A DNA stretch of 64,000 nt from Nitratidesulfovibrio sp. SRB-5 (GCF_019931275.1 NZ_JAIOTY010000002.1:1142631-1206630), one strand, 5' to 3'. Counted from the stretch's first letter, positions 53,534-62,213 are shown. Notes: a model not told the origin generated them from the sequence alone. Program-made: numbers and translations.

Positions 53534-53998
53534 TCACCACTCCTTGCGGCCACCCTCGTAGGGCTTGGCCAGCCCGCGTTCGATGAGCGCGGAGGCGATG
53601 TCGCCGCCGTCGGCCTCCACATCGGCCAGCAGGCGGAAGTACTTGTCGCGGCGCAGGTTGCGCAGGGTCACGGTGCTGCCCGGCGCGGCCATGTGCAGGG
53701 TCAGTTCGCGGGCGCGGCGTGAAAGTTCGCGCAGTTCCGCGCGCGGGTCGCGCTTTTCCGGGGTGTCGCACCCGGCAATGCGCACGCTGATGGCCCGGCC
53801 CGCCACCGGCGGGTAGCCGGGAATGTCCACGACCAGCGTGTCGCCGTCCGGCACGCGAAGCACCACGGCCCGCGCATCGCCGAATGTTTCCCCGGCCCGG
53901 CAGGCAAAACCGCCCGTGTCCGCCAGCAGCGGCGGAAACAGCAGGGGCAGGGCCAGAAGCCCGGCGCGGAGCATGCGGGCAAGAAGTGTGCGGCGCAT
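53534..53998 (-). CDS. exported thermonuclease-family nuclease
   Basis: A 154-residue secreted or membrane-tethered nuclease of the staphylococcal nuclease (SNase) fold. An export signal (about 8-26, RMLRAGLLALPLLFPPLLA) precedes the domain. The active-site elements DGDT (51-54), VRIAGCDTPE with Arg73 and Glu81, and a later arginine (RDKYFRLL) are in order, followed by IERGLAKPY typical of SNases. ATG 53998 has no ribosome-binding site. The DNA just before it is AT-rich (atagatttttatatat), so transcription may start very near the ATG. It would degrade extracellular DNA or RNA. Confidence 0.88.
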   Translation of the reverse strand: MRRTLLARMLRAGLLALPLLFPPLLADTGGFACRAGETFGDARAVVLRVPDGDTLVVDIPGYPPVAGRAISVRIAGCDTPEKRDPRAELRELSRRARELTLHMAAPGSTVTLRNLRRDKYFRLLADVEADGGDIASALIERGLAKPYEGGRKEW

Positions 53999-54235
53999 GG
54001 ATATATAAAAATCTATACGCGGAAAAAGTGCAAGAGGGGCGCGCGCCACGGGATGGGGTATCGGGCTGGAGTGAGTAGTGCGCCCGTTCACGCACGTCAG
54101 GGCCGTGCGTGCCGGGCGGCGCCAGCCCGCACGTGGCAAAACTCCGGAAAATCCGGCATACCTTGCCGCCGCAATCGTGCCCCGGCCCGAATGGCGTGGA
54201 AAGGAATGGAATTTGCTGTGCCTTTGGCGCAAGGA

Positions 54236-54269
54236 GAAAAAAATGCCCCGGCGGCACGGCCACCGGGGC
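54236..54269 (-). terminator. terminator of the MoaE-like gene
   Basis: Arms gccccgg and ccggggc; on the minus strand the stem is followed by attttttt. It lies about 37 bp beyond the MoaE-like stop codon and just upstream of the nuclease gene. Confidence 0.85.
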
Positions 54270-54305
54270 GAAAGGGTCTGCGGCGGGGCCGTGCGTCCCG
54301 TGGCG

Positions 54306-54668
54306 TCAGCCGAAGATTTCTTCCTTGGTCACCGCCTCGGCCTTGATGCGGTCGAGCAGTTCGGCGAACACGGCCTTGACGTTTTCGCGGATGTCGCCCG
54401 CCACGACCAGGAACAGCACGTCGTCGCCGGGGGCCAGTTCGCCCTCCACGGCGTCGGCCAGGATGCGGAAGATGCCCGGACGCGCCGACAGTTCGCGGCA
54501 TATTTCATTGATGCGCTCGCGGTCGGGGGTTACCCTGATGGCGACCACGTTGTTCTTGTCCTTGCGCGACCAGCCGCGCACCACGCCGTTGTGCACCAGC
54601 ACCATGCCGACGTTGTCGGCGAAGCCCGGTTCCTTCTTCAGGTCCGCGAGGGCCTTGGTAACGTCCAT
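54306..54668 (-). CDS. MoaE-like protein (molybdopterin synthase large subunit)
   Basis: A 120-residue soluble protein. The segments VLVHNGVVRGWSR near residue 24, GELAPGDDVLFLVVAGDIRENVKAVFAELLDRIKAE in part, and AVTKEEIFG at the end follow the MoaE pattern, including lysines where the catalytic residues would be (KAEAVTKEE). It is shorter than E. coli MoaE (150). MoaE with MoaD converts precursor Z to molybdopterin. No moaD or other moa genes are adjacent, and the match is diverged, so a related non-enzymatic role is possible. ATG 54668 follows ggag; it is divergent from the TPR gene. Confidence 0.72.
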   Translation of the reverse strand: MDVTKALADLKKEPGFADNVGMVLVHNGVVRGWSRKDKNNVVAIRVTPDRERINEICRELSARPGIFRILADAVEGELAPGDDVLFLVVAGDIRENVKAVFAELLDRIKAEAVTKEEIFG

Positions 54669-54720
54669 TCGTCACTCCGTATCAGGGATGTTCCCTGGTT
54701 AGCCGTATCCAGAGGTCCGG

Positions 54721-57345
54721 ATGCCCCAGTTGCAATCGTTGCTGCGCCGCCTGCCGGAGTTCCGCGAATCGCGCATGAGCGCCGCGGGCCTTGCCCTGTG
54801 GCTGAACTGGCAGGGCGACATCAATCCCGCCGTGCCGCAGACCCTGCAGGACTATGGCGGCATGACCATTGCCGCCGAACGTGACCAGTCGCTGTGGTTC
54901 TTCTTTTCGGCGGACGTGTTCCTGGCGCTGGCGCGGCTGGAAATATGGGGCAAGTTCAACCCGTTGCCCGTGGCGGGTCAGGTGTTGCCCGCGCGCCTGC
55001 TGCTGGGCATGAAGCGCGAGATTTCCCTGTCGCTGGAAAACGTGCTGACCACGCAGGAACTCATTGCCCCGCAGGAATTCCAGGTGTGGGTGCACCCCCG
55101 CGCCCGCGAGATGGGCACCGGCGTGCCGGGGCTGTCCTTCGAGAAGGCGGCGGCCCTGCGCGGCATGGTGCCCGCAGAATGGACCATGCTGCGGGCCGAT
55201 TCGCGCCTGCCGTACCAGTCAACCACCGGATGGTACTCGGTGCTGCGCCCCCTGGGCAACCCCCTGGACAAGGGATTTCAGGCGGGCTGGCGATCCATGT
55301 TCGGCGAGATCGAGGAAATTCTCAAGCGCCACAAGTTCAAGTACATCCTGCACGAATCCTTCCTTATCTTTCCGCTGGAAAACCTGCGCCTGTACCGGCA
55401 GTGGTGCCGCGACCTTTTGCAACGCGTGCGCGAGGTGAAGGAACAGCGCCCCGACGGCTACTGGCCGTGCGTCAGCGCCATCGTGGATCGCAAGGGCCTG
55501 AACTTCAATAATGAATTGCCCCGCAAGGTCGCCCTGGACTGGGACCAGCTGGTGCCCGACTACCCGCACACCAGTTTTCGCAACGCCTACCTGCTGGGCG
55601 ATGGATTCACCATCCACGAGGTGCGTTTTTCGGTCGAGCACAGCAGCATGGACGACTGGTGCAACGTGGGCCTTGCCGACGACGGGCAGGAAGCGGGCGC
55701 GCTGCCGGTGGTGGTTTCCACCCGCGCGGTGGCGGGCAACAACCCGTGCTGCTTCTACTGCGGCATGCGCAACCACGAGGTCACGGCCTGCCCCAGCCGC
55801 AAGCTGGAGACCCTGACCCCCAGCGTGTGGCGCGACGTGGCCCTGCTGGATTTCGAGACCCTGAACCAGGGCTTCCAGATCATCGACGCGCAACTTGCAG
55901 GTGACATCGGCGAAGGCGTTGCCGTGCTGCTGGCCTCCGAAGGGGCCGAAGGCATCATGACCCGCGCCATGTTCGACATCGGCAGCGCCGGGCAGCACCG
56001 CATGGTACGCCGCATGTGGCTGGCGCGGGGCAAGGACTATCCGAAAGGCCTCGACGAGCTGGCCCCCAAGGACGACAACCCGGTGTGGGGCGTTCTGGAA
56101 TCCATCCGCCACGGCGAGCCGGTGGCGCTGGAGCGCGAGCTGGCCCAGATCCAGATCAAGAACCCGCGTGACTACCGCAACCGCACCATGCTGGGCTTCG
56201 TGGCCCTGGAGCGCGGCGACCACCTGCGCGCCGCCTCGCTGTGGAAGGAAGCGGAAACCCTGGCCCCCACGGCGTTGCAGCAGGGCTGGCACATCTTTCT
56301 CCAGGCCCGCCTGCACGAGGTGCAGGGCAAGTACCAGCCCGCCACCCAACTGTACCGGCAGGTGGTGCGGTTGTGTCCGCAGTGGGCCGATGCCGAATAC
56401 CGGCAGGCGGTGTGCCATGTGAAGATGGGCTTCGTGGAGCAGGCCACGGCACAGTTGCTGACCCTGATCGGCCAGGATCCCAACGTGTTCAACCGGGTGC
56501 TGCTGGACCCGGAACTGGAGCGCGGCCACCTGCACCTGCTTACGGCGCTGCACGTGCCGTGGAGCGAGGCGGAGAACCGCGTGGAGGAAGAAAAGCAGGG
56601 GCTGGCGCGCCTGCGGGCGGAACTGGGCACGTGGTTCAGCGAGGAACATCCCTTTGCGGTGCAGACCGACGTGCGCGTGACCAATCTGGTGCGCATGGCC
56701 GAGATACGCAACTTCGTGCCGTTCCAGACGGTGATCAACGGGCGCTCGCAACTGGAAAAGGACATGCAGTTGCGCATCGGGCGCGAGGCCAAGGACCTGA
56801 AGACGCGCTTCAACGGTTTCATGGCCCGGCTAATGTACATTCGCGACGAGGCGGCATGGTTCCCGTTCCCGCGCATCCTTGTGGAATTCAACAAGAACTA
56901 CAACATGTGCGCCGCCAGCCTGAACTGGGCGCTGAAGACGAACCTGCAGGTGGCGGAAACCTTCAAGCGCGCCCATGCCGTGGCCGAAGCCGAGGAAGAT
57001 CGGCTGAAGGACCTGGAATCGCGCCTGAAGTTCCTGCGGATGGTGCGCGATTCCACGCTGTTCATGCTGCTGTTCTGGCGCAGCTTCTTGTGGATGGAGA
57101 TCGTGGGGCTGCTGCTGATCCTGGTGGCGGCGCCGCTGGCCCTGTTCTATGGCGAACGCGCCGGGGCCACGTGGGCCTCGGGCCTCATCAGCACCCAGAA
57201 ATGGCAGTTGCAGAAGGGGCTGATTCTCATCCTGTCCGTGGTGGCCCTGGGGCTTGCCGCGCTGCGCACCACCATGGTCTTCGAAAAGAAGAAGGACAAG
57301 CTGTTCACCGAGGCCCGCGAAAAGCGCAAGAAGAAAAAGAAGTAG
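54721..57345 (+). CDS. large TPR protein with zinc knuckle and C-terminal membrane hairpin
   Basis: An 874-residue protein that I do not recognise as a named family. Residues 1-340 form a globular region without known motifs. A zinc-knuckle pattern C-x2-C-x4-H-x4-C is exact at Cys344, Cys347, His352 and Cys357 (CFYCGMRNHEVTAC). Helical repeats of TPR type follow (about 500-620, for example FVALERGDHLRAASLWKEAE and GKYQPATQLYRQVV). A coiled-coil stretch and two membrane segments (about 785-810 and 828-848) precede a basic end (KKKKK). The bulk should face the cytoplasm, tethered by the C-terminal hairpin. ATG 54721 follows gaggtccgg. It is monocistronic with a strong terminator. Confidence 0.8.
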   Translation: MPQLQSLLRRLPEFRESRMSAAGLALWLNWQGDINPAVPQTLQDYGGMTIAAERDQSLWFFFSADVFLALARLEIWGKFNPLPVAGQVLPARLLLGMKREISLSLENVLTTQELIAPQEFQVWVHPRAREMGTGVPGLSFEKAAALRGMVPAEWTMLRADSRLPYQSTTGWYSVLRPLGNPLDKGFQAGWRSMFGEIEEILKRHKFKYILHESFLIFPLENLRLYRQWCRDLLQRVREVKEQRPDGYWPCVSAIVDRKGLNFNNELPRKVALDWDQLVPDYPHTSFRNAYLLGDGFTIHEVRFSVEHSSMDDWCNVGLADDGQEAGALPVVVSTRAVAGNNPCCFYCGMRNHEVTACPSRKLETLTPSVWRDVALLDFETLNQGFQIIDAQLAGDIGEGVAVLLASEGAEGIMTRAMFDIGSAGQHRMVRRMWLARGKDYPKGLDELAPKDDNPVWGVLESIRHGEPVALERELAQIQIKNPRDYRNRTMLGFVALERGDHLRAASLWKEAETLAPTALQQGWHIFLQARLHEVQGKYQPATQLYRQVVRLCPQWADAEYRQAVCHVKMGFVEQATAQLLTLIGQDPNVFNRVLLDPELERGHLHLLTALHVPWSEAENRVEEEKQGLARLRAELGTWFSEEHPFAVQTDVRVTNLVRMAEIRNFVPFQTVINGRSQLEKDMQLRIGREAKDLKTRFNGFMARLMYIRDEAAWFPFPRILVEFNKNYNMCAASLNWALKTNLQVAETFKRAHAVAEAEEDRLKDLESRLKFLRMVRDSTLFMLLFWRSFLWMEIVGLLLILVAAPLALFYGERAGATWASGLISTQKWQLQKGLILILSVVALGLAALRTTMVFEKKKDKLFTEAREKRKKKKK

Positions 57346-57413
57346 GAGCGTCGTGGTGATCCGGTTGCCCTCGCCCGGGGCGGGGGCCGGCCATGACGCC
57401 CGGGTATACGGGA

Positions 57414-57456
57414 AAACGCCCGCGCGATGGCTGACGCGCGGGCGTTTCTGCTTTTG
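57414..57456. terminator. bidirectional terminator between the TPR and tex genes
   Basis: Arms aaacgcccgcgcg and cgcgcgggcgttt form a 13-bp perfect stem. ctgctttt follows on the plus strand, and tttt is built into the stem end on the minus strand. Confidence 0.88.
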
Positions 57457-57575
57457 GCCGGGTCTGTTTTCGGACGCCATCCGTACGGCCGGGGGACTCG
57501 CCTGCGGCTGCCGCAAAAGGGTCCCTCACCCGCAGGAATTCGGGGCTGCATATGCTCGATGCACGCCGGGCCGGG

Positions 57576-59846
57576 CTACTGCTGGTCCACGCCCTTCATG
57601 GCCAGGCTCACCCTGCCGCGCGCCCGGTCCACCTCCAGCACCCGCACCCGCACGGTACGCCCCGGGGCCACCACTTCCGCCGGGTCGCGCACGAAGTGGT
57701 CGGACAGCTGGCTGACATGCACCAGCCCGTCGCGGTGCACGCCTATGTCCACGAATGCCCCGAAGGCGGTGACGTTGGTGACGATGCCCGGCAATACCAT
57801 GCCCGGCTCCAGGTCGTCGGGAGAATGCACCCCTTCGGCGAAGCGGAAGGGGGTGAACGACGGGCGCGGGTCGCGCCCCGGTCGTGCCAGTTCGGCCAGT
57901 ATGTCGCCAAGCGTGGGCAGGCCCACGCCGTCGGCAACATACTGTTCGGGTCGGATGCGCCCGCGCAGGTCGTCGCGGCGCAGCAGGTCGGCCAGGGCGC
58001 AGCCGAGGTCCGCCGCCATGCGGGCCACAAGGGCGTAGCGTTCCGGGTGCACCGCGCTGGCGTCCAGCGGGTTGTCGCCGCGCACGCGCAGAAAGCCCGC
58101 CGCCTGCTCGAAGGCCTTGGGGCCGAGGCGCGGCACCTTCAGCAGATCCCTGCGGCTGCGGAAGGGGCCGTTTTCCGCCCGGTGGGCCACGATGTTGCGC
58201 GCCAGCACCGGGCCGATGCCGGAAACATGGGCCAGCAGTTCCGGGCTGGCGGTATTGGCGTCCACCCCGACTGCGTTGACGCACGAGGCCACCACCTCGT
58301 CCAGAGAGCGGCGCAGGGCGGCCTGGTCCACGTCGTGCTGGTACTGGCCAACGCCCAGCGAACGCGGGTCGATCTTCACCAGTTCCGCCAGCGGGTCCAT
58401 CAGCCGCCGCCCGATGGAAACGGCCCCGCGCACGGTCAGGTCGTGGTCCGGAAATTCGCGGCGGGCCACGTCGGATGCGGAATACACCGAGGCCCCGGTT
58501 TCGTTCACCAGCACCACGTCCACCCCGGCGGGCAGGCCCGCGTTGCGCACGAAGGCTTCCGTCTCGCGCCCGGCGGTGCCGTTGCCCACGGCCACCACCT
58601 CCATGGCGTACCTGGCGCAGCAGTCGCGCAGGGTGCGCGCGGCGCGTTCCGCACCGGCATCGCCCGTAAGCGGGTGGATGACCTCGTGGTGCAGCAGGGT
58701 GCCTTGCGCGTCCAGGCAGACCAGCTTGGATCCGGTGCGCCAGCCGGGGTCCAGCGCCAGCACGCGGCGCCCGCCCAGGGGCGGGGCCATGATAAGTTCG
58801 CGCAGGTTGGCGGCAAACACCCCGATGGCCTGCGCCTCTGCCCGCTCGCGCAGGGCGGTGCGCAGTTCGTTTTCCAGCGATGGGGCCAGCAGCCGCTTCC
58901 AGGCATCAGCAAGGGCCGCTTCCACCTGCCCGGCGGCGGTTTCGGGCCGTGGGGCGGTGCCGGGGGCGGCGATGCCCGCCCGGCGGTGGAGGGTGTCCAG
59001 GGCCTCGGCGTCGTCGGGGCGCACGGATACGGAAAGAAAGCCTTCGCGCTCGCCGCGCAGCATGGCCAGCAGGCGGTGCGAGGGCATGGCGGCGGCGCGT
59101 TCCTCGTGGCCGAACCAGTCGGCGTAGGTGGCGCCCTCCGTCTCCTTGCCGGGCACGGCCCTGGCGCGCAGCACGGCGCGCCGCACGAACAGGTCGCGCA
59201 GGGCGCCGCGCAGGGGGGCGGATTCCGCGCAGTTTTCGGCCAGGATGTCCCGGGCACCGGCCAGGGCGGCCTGCACATCGGGCACGGCCAGTTCCGGGTC
59301 GGCGCCTTCCGGGGTGGCATGGGACGTTACATGGGGCGCGGCAAGCGCAAGGGCGTCCGCCGTGGGCCGCGCGGTGCGCAGGGCTTCCGCCAGCGGTGCC
59401 AGCCCGCGCCGCCGGGCCTTTTCCGCGCGGGTGACGCGCTTTGGCCGGTAGGGCAGGTACACGTCCTCCAGCGCGGTGAGGGTGGATGCTCCGGCCACTG
59501 CCCCCGCCAGTTGCGGGGTGAGCAGGCCGCGTTCCTCCAGCGATGCCAGCACCGCCGCCCGCCGCTTGTCCAGTTCGCGCGCCTTTTCCAGGGCATCGCG
59601 CACGGCGGCCACCTGCACCTCGTCCAGGCTGCCCGTGGCTTCCTTGCGGTAACGGGCGATGAAGGGAATGGTGGCCCCTTCGTCCAGCAGGGCCATGACG
59701 GCGGAAACGCCGGATACCGGCAGGGACAGCGCGGCGGCCAGGGCAGCCGGAGCTGCGGAGATCGGTGCGGCTGGCGCAACCGCAAGAGCGGTCAGACCGG
59801 TCGGGGTTGCCGGGGCGGAAGCGGAGGCCTGAAGTTCTGGCGTCAC
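57576..59846 (-). CDS. tex: Tex-family transcription accessory protein
   Basis: A 756-residue (from GTG 59846) nucleic-acid-binding protein. The Tex order is complete: an N-terminal helical region with LLDEGATIPFIARYRKEATGSLDE in part, a YqgF-type domain (about 330-450, LALDPGWRTGSKLVCLD and NGTAGRETE), helix-hairpin-helix units (VSGIGPVLARNIV, VPRLGPKAFEQAAGFLRV in part), and a C-terminal S1 domain (PGIVTNVTAFGAFVDIGVHRDGLVH in part). Tex is widespread and binds RNA and RNA polymerase. The GTG at 59846 follows cagga; an ATG 42 bp upstream (59888) lacks a ribosome-binding site but cannot be excluded. Confidence 0.95.
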   Translation of the reverse strand: MTPELQASASAPATPTGLTALAVAPAAPISAAPAALAAALSLPVSGVSAVMALLDEGATIPFIARYRKEATGSLDEVQVAAVRDALEKARELDKRRAAVLASLEERGLLTPQLAGAVAGASTLTALEDVYLPYRPKRVTRAEKARRRGLAPLAEALRTARPTADALALAAPHVTSHATPEGADPELAVPDVQAALAGARDILAENCAESAPLRGALRDLFVRRAVLRARAVPGKETEGATYADWFGHEERAAAMPSHRLLAMLRGEREGFLSVSVRPDDAEALDTLHRRAGIAAPGTAPRPETAAGQVEAALADAWKRLLAPSLENELRTALRERAEAQAIGVFAANLRELIMAPPLGGRRVLALDPGWRTGSKLVCLDAQGTLLHHEVIHPLTGDAGAERAARTLRDCCARYAMEVVAVGNGTAGRETEAFVRNAGLPAGVDVVLVNETGASVYSASDVARREFPDHDLTVRGAVSIGRRLMDPLAELVKIDPRSLGVGQYQHDVDQAALRRSLDEVVASCVNAVGVDANTASPELLAHVSGIGPVLARNIVAHRAENGPFRSRRDLLKVPRLGPKAFEQAAGFLRVRGDNPLDASAVHPERYALVARMAADLGCALADLLRRDDLRGRIRPEQYVADGVGLPTLGDILAELARPGRDPRPSFTPFRFAEGVHSPDDLEPGMVLPGIVTNVTAFGAFVDIGVHRDGLVHVSQLSDHFVRDPAEVVAPGRTVRVRVLEVDRARGRVSLAMKGVDQQ

Positions 59847-59954
59847 GGGATATTCCTGTTGTTGTCCGGTGCCGGACGATGTAAGCATGTGATTACGTCA
59901 AAGGATTGGTTTTCTGCCACAGTCCTGCCATCCGCAACCGTGAGGAGGCCTGCC

Positions 59955-60191
59955 ATGAGCCATACCGAAGCCGACCTGCCCGCCGTCATCCACGAGGCGG
60001 AGTTCGTCATCCTGGCCGATGGAACCCAGGTGCGCTACGAGGAAAGCGGCGGCGCGCGCGACGTGTTCGTCAACGACGAATGGACCGCCCGCTCCACGCT
60101 GTTTCCCGGTTCGGACTACTGTCTCGAAACCGGGGGCTGCACCTATCTGCTCACCGCCACCGACGACGGGCTCAAGGTCGAGAAGCAGTAG
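59955..60191 (+). CDS. small hypothetical protein
   Basis: A 78-residue acidic soluble protein, not recognised. It reads like a small all-beta fold (EFVILADGTQVRYEESGG, DVFVNDEWTARSTLFPG, CTYLLTATDDGLKVEKQ) with two cysteines (near CLETGGC). A strong gaggagg lies six bases before ATG 59955 and a terminator follows 35 bp after the stop codon, so it is almost certainly a real gene. It is divergent from tex. Confidence 0.8.
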   Translation: MSHTEADLPAVIHEAEFVILADGTQVRYEESGGARDVFVNDEWTARSTLFPGSDYCLETGGCTYLLTATDDGLKVEKQ

Positions 60192-60225
60192 CAGCCGGTG
60201 CCCGGCATTCATGCCGAAAAATTGC

Positions 60226-60252
60226 GGGGCCGCGCATGTGCGCGGCCCTTGG
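60226..60252 (+). terminator. terminator of the 78-residue protein gene
   Basis: Arms gggccgcgca and tgcgcggccc with a two-base loop, followed by ttggcgttt. Confidence 0.75.
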
Positions 60253-60317
60253 CGTTTGCGGCGCCGGGCTGCGGCCCGTGCGCGCGGCTGCGCCCTGGGC
60301 GCCGATGCATGTCCCGC

Positions 60318-60791
60318 CTACTGGGTTGGCCCCTGCCCGCGCCCGGTAAGCCGGGCGCGCAGGTATGCGCCCAGCAGTGCGCCCGCGTCGCCGGGGTCAT
60401 TCTCGCCGCCCTGCGCGAGGCCAAGGGCGTGCAGATCTTCCGCCACCTGGCGTTCCATCTTTTCCGATTCCATGAACATCACGTAAACCAGGGCGATGGT
60501 GGCGTCGTTGTCGTCGCTGCCGTCGCACAGGGCCGTCAGGTGTTCGTGGGGCACGGTTTCCTGCAGGCGGTCCACGAACATGGAGGCCCACTTGCCATAC
60601 AACGATTCGGGCAATCGGGGCACCATGGCCGACAGCACCCGCGTGCCCCGTTCATCCATATCGGGCATGGTTACGGCCAGGAAATCCTCCAGGGCCTCGG
60701 TGCGGCGCCCGGCATCGCGCGACAGGTGGCGCAGCACGGTGGCGACAAGGTGGTCGCGGGCCTGGTCGGGGGTAAGCGGGGATGCGGACAT
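60318..60791 (-). CDS. hypothetical protein
   Basis: A 157-residue acidic soluble protein with no recognised domain. It is mostly helical (DHLVATVLRHLSRDAGRRTEALEDFLAV, in part; MVPRLPESLYGKWASMFVDRLQETVP in part; VYVMFMESEKMERQVAEDLHALGL in part). The core segment CDGSDDNDATIALVYVMFMESE gives a possible acidic cluster. Start ATG 60791 follows aggag by eight bases. A gtgatatc motif lies 22 bp upstream (60813-60820). It stands alone; no function is proposed. Confidence 0.75.
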   Translation of the reverse strand: MSASPLTPDQARDHLVATVLRHLSRDAGRRTEALEDFLAVTMPDMDERGTRVLSAMVPRLPESLYGKWASMFVDRLQETVPHEHLTALCDGSDDNDATIALVYVMFMESEKMERQVAEDLHALGLAQGGENDPGDAGALLGAYLRARLTGRGQGPTQ

Positions 60792-61070
60792 GCGGACTGC
60801 TCCTGCGGCGTGGTGATATCCGGCCTGTGCCTTGTTCGGCCCGCGCGCGGCGCGGCAATGATGCACGGCATGACGAGGTGCGCAGCCTAGCCCAGGCCGG
60901 GCCGCCGTGCAAGGCTGGCAGGTCGGCGGGGCCGGTCCGGTCTGCGCGGCGATGGGGACGGTGCGGATGCGCCCCGGCCCGGCCCGGTCCCGTGCGAAGC
61001 GGAACGAACCCGCACGCCCCCTGATGAACCCGAACGAGTTGGCGTCACAGGGAATGCCCCCTGCACGCGC

Positions 61071-61160
61071 CGGACAGTGTCGGACAATGTCGGACAGTGT
61101 CGGACAATGTGGACTAGTGCGGGGCAGGGCCGGACAGTCCGGGGCAGTTCGGGACAGTGC
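61071..61160. repeat. 10-bp tandem repeat, four clear units plus degenerate copies
   Basis: Four units of cggaca(g/a)tgt in perfect register (61071-61110) run on into degraded units such as cggacagtcc and gggacagtgc. They lie in the 560-bp gap 60792-61351 between two minus-strand genes, which also carries a terminator and no recognised gene. Confidence 0.85.
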
Positions 61161-61212
61161 GGAGCAGGGCTGGGGCAGGGGCAGGGGACAGGGCGTGGAA
61201 CATGCCAAAAGA

Positions 61213-61250
61213 ACAATGCGGTTTCGCGTGGGCGAAACCGCATTGTCATT
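61213..61250. terminator. terminator downstream of tpx (15-bp perfect stem)
   Basis: Arms acaatgcggtttcgc (61213-61227) and gcgaaaccgcattgt (61232-61246) pair perfectly. On the minus strand tcttttgg follows, and on the plus strand cattttcg. It lies about 105 bp beyond the tpx stop codon. Confidence 0.75.
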
Positions 61251-61351
61251 TTCGTAAAAAAGCCTGTTTTCGGGCGTCCTGCGCCACTCCAACCCGTCGG
61301 CGCGCATGCCCCGACGGGGGGGGATGGCGTGCGTCGGCCCGTCGCAGGTCG

Positions 61352-61864
61352 CTACAGGGCGGCGCGTACGGCGGCCAGGGCTGCCTCGTAGTTGGGCTCG
61401 TGGCTCACTTCGGGCACGATTTCGGTGTAGGTGACCGTTCCGGACCGGTCCACCACGAAAATGGCGCGGGTCAGCAGGCGCAGTTCCTTGATGACCACGC
61501 CGTAGGCGCTGCCGAAGGACAGGTCGCGGTGGTCGGACAGGGTTTCCAGCGCGTCCACGCCAGCGGCGCCGCACCAGCGGGCCTGGGCGAACGGCAGGTC
61601 GCAGCTGATGGTCAGGATGCGCACGTCCGCACCAAGGCGGGTGGCTTCCTGGTTGAAACGCCGGGTTTCCATGTCGCACACGCCGGTATCCAGCGAGGGC
61701 ACGGCAGAGATGAGCAGCACCTTGCCCGCGTAGTCGGCCAGGGAGCGCGGGGACAGGTCGTTGGCCAGTGCGGAGAAGCCGGGGGCCTTGTCGCCCTTGG
61801 CCACCGGGGTGCCGGTGAGGGTGAGGGGGGTGCCTCTGAAGGTGATGATGCCGGTACGATCCAT
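61352..61864 (-). CDS. tpx: thiol peroxidase (Tpx)
   Basis: A 170-residue atypical two-Cys peroxiredoxin that reduces hydrogen and lipid hydroperoxides with thioredoxin. The peroxidatic Cys63 is in PSLDTGVCDMETRRF and the resolving Cys98 in ARWCGAAG; the spacing is close to E. coli Tpx. A third Cys88 lies in TISCDLPFA. ATG 61864 follows aggagg by about ten bases. It is divergent from amtB, across a 429-bp region whose middle (about 62070-62160) is strikingly AT-rich. In an anaerobe it is part of oxidative defence. Confidence 0.96.
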   Translation of the reverse strand: MDRTGIITFRGTPLTLTGTPVAKGDKAPGFSALANDLSPRSLADYAGKVLLISAVPSLDTGVCDMETRRFNQEATRLGADVRILTISCDLPFAQARWCGAAGVDALETLSDHRDLSFGSAYGVVIKELRLLTRAIFVVDRSGTVTYTEIVPEVSHEPNYEAALAAVRAAL

Positions 61865-62197
61865 GGGTATCCGCCTCCTGCGGAAGGGGGTTCAAAAGGT
61901 CCGCCTCGCGAAAGCGAGGAGCCTTGGCGGTGATCCGCGCCTCCTGCGCGGCGCGGCGGCTTCGTGCCCTGGGCATATCCGTGGCGGATGTTGGGCACGG
62001 CGGTTCGAAAAGCCATACCACAATGGTTGCGGCATGCAAACCGGAGCGGGATGCTTTTTCAGTGGGTGCTGCAAAAATGTCTATTTTTACAAAAAAGAAA
62101 CTATAAGATCATCATCTGTTACCAAAATGGAAAAATATAAAAAACCCTGATTTGCGCAATATGCCGAATTCATTGGAAGCGACCTTTTTGTAGCAAA
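61865..62197. other. AT-rich divergent regulatory region between tpx and amtB
   Basis: Within a high-GC window, about 62070-62160 is AT-rich, with runs such as tttttacaaaaaag and aaaatataaaaaa. It contains the 8-bp palindrome ttgcgcaa (62153-62160) about 40 bp before the -24 element of amtB. Bent DNA or an IHF site between enhancer and sigma-54 promoter would fit, but no clear NtrC-type site was identified. Promoters for tpx must lie here as well. Confidence 0.45.
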
Positions 62198-62213
62198 TGG
62201 CACGCTCCTTGCC
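62198..62213 (+). promoter_or_regulatory. sigma-54 promoter of amtB-glnK
   Basis: TGGCACG-ctcc-TTGCC matches the -24/-12 consensus almost perfectly, with GG at 62199-62200 and GC at 62211-62212, 10 bp apart. Transcription would start near 62224, 70 bp before the amtB ATG. This is the classic nitrogen-regulated arrangement. Confidence 0.88.

Noticed and set aside
61071-61160. CRISPR-like array
   Set aside because: The units are 10 bp, head to tail, without unique spacers. The same holds for 14023-14089 and 18459-18518.
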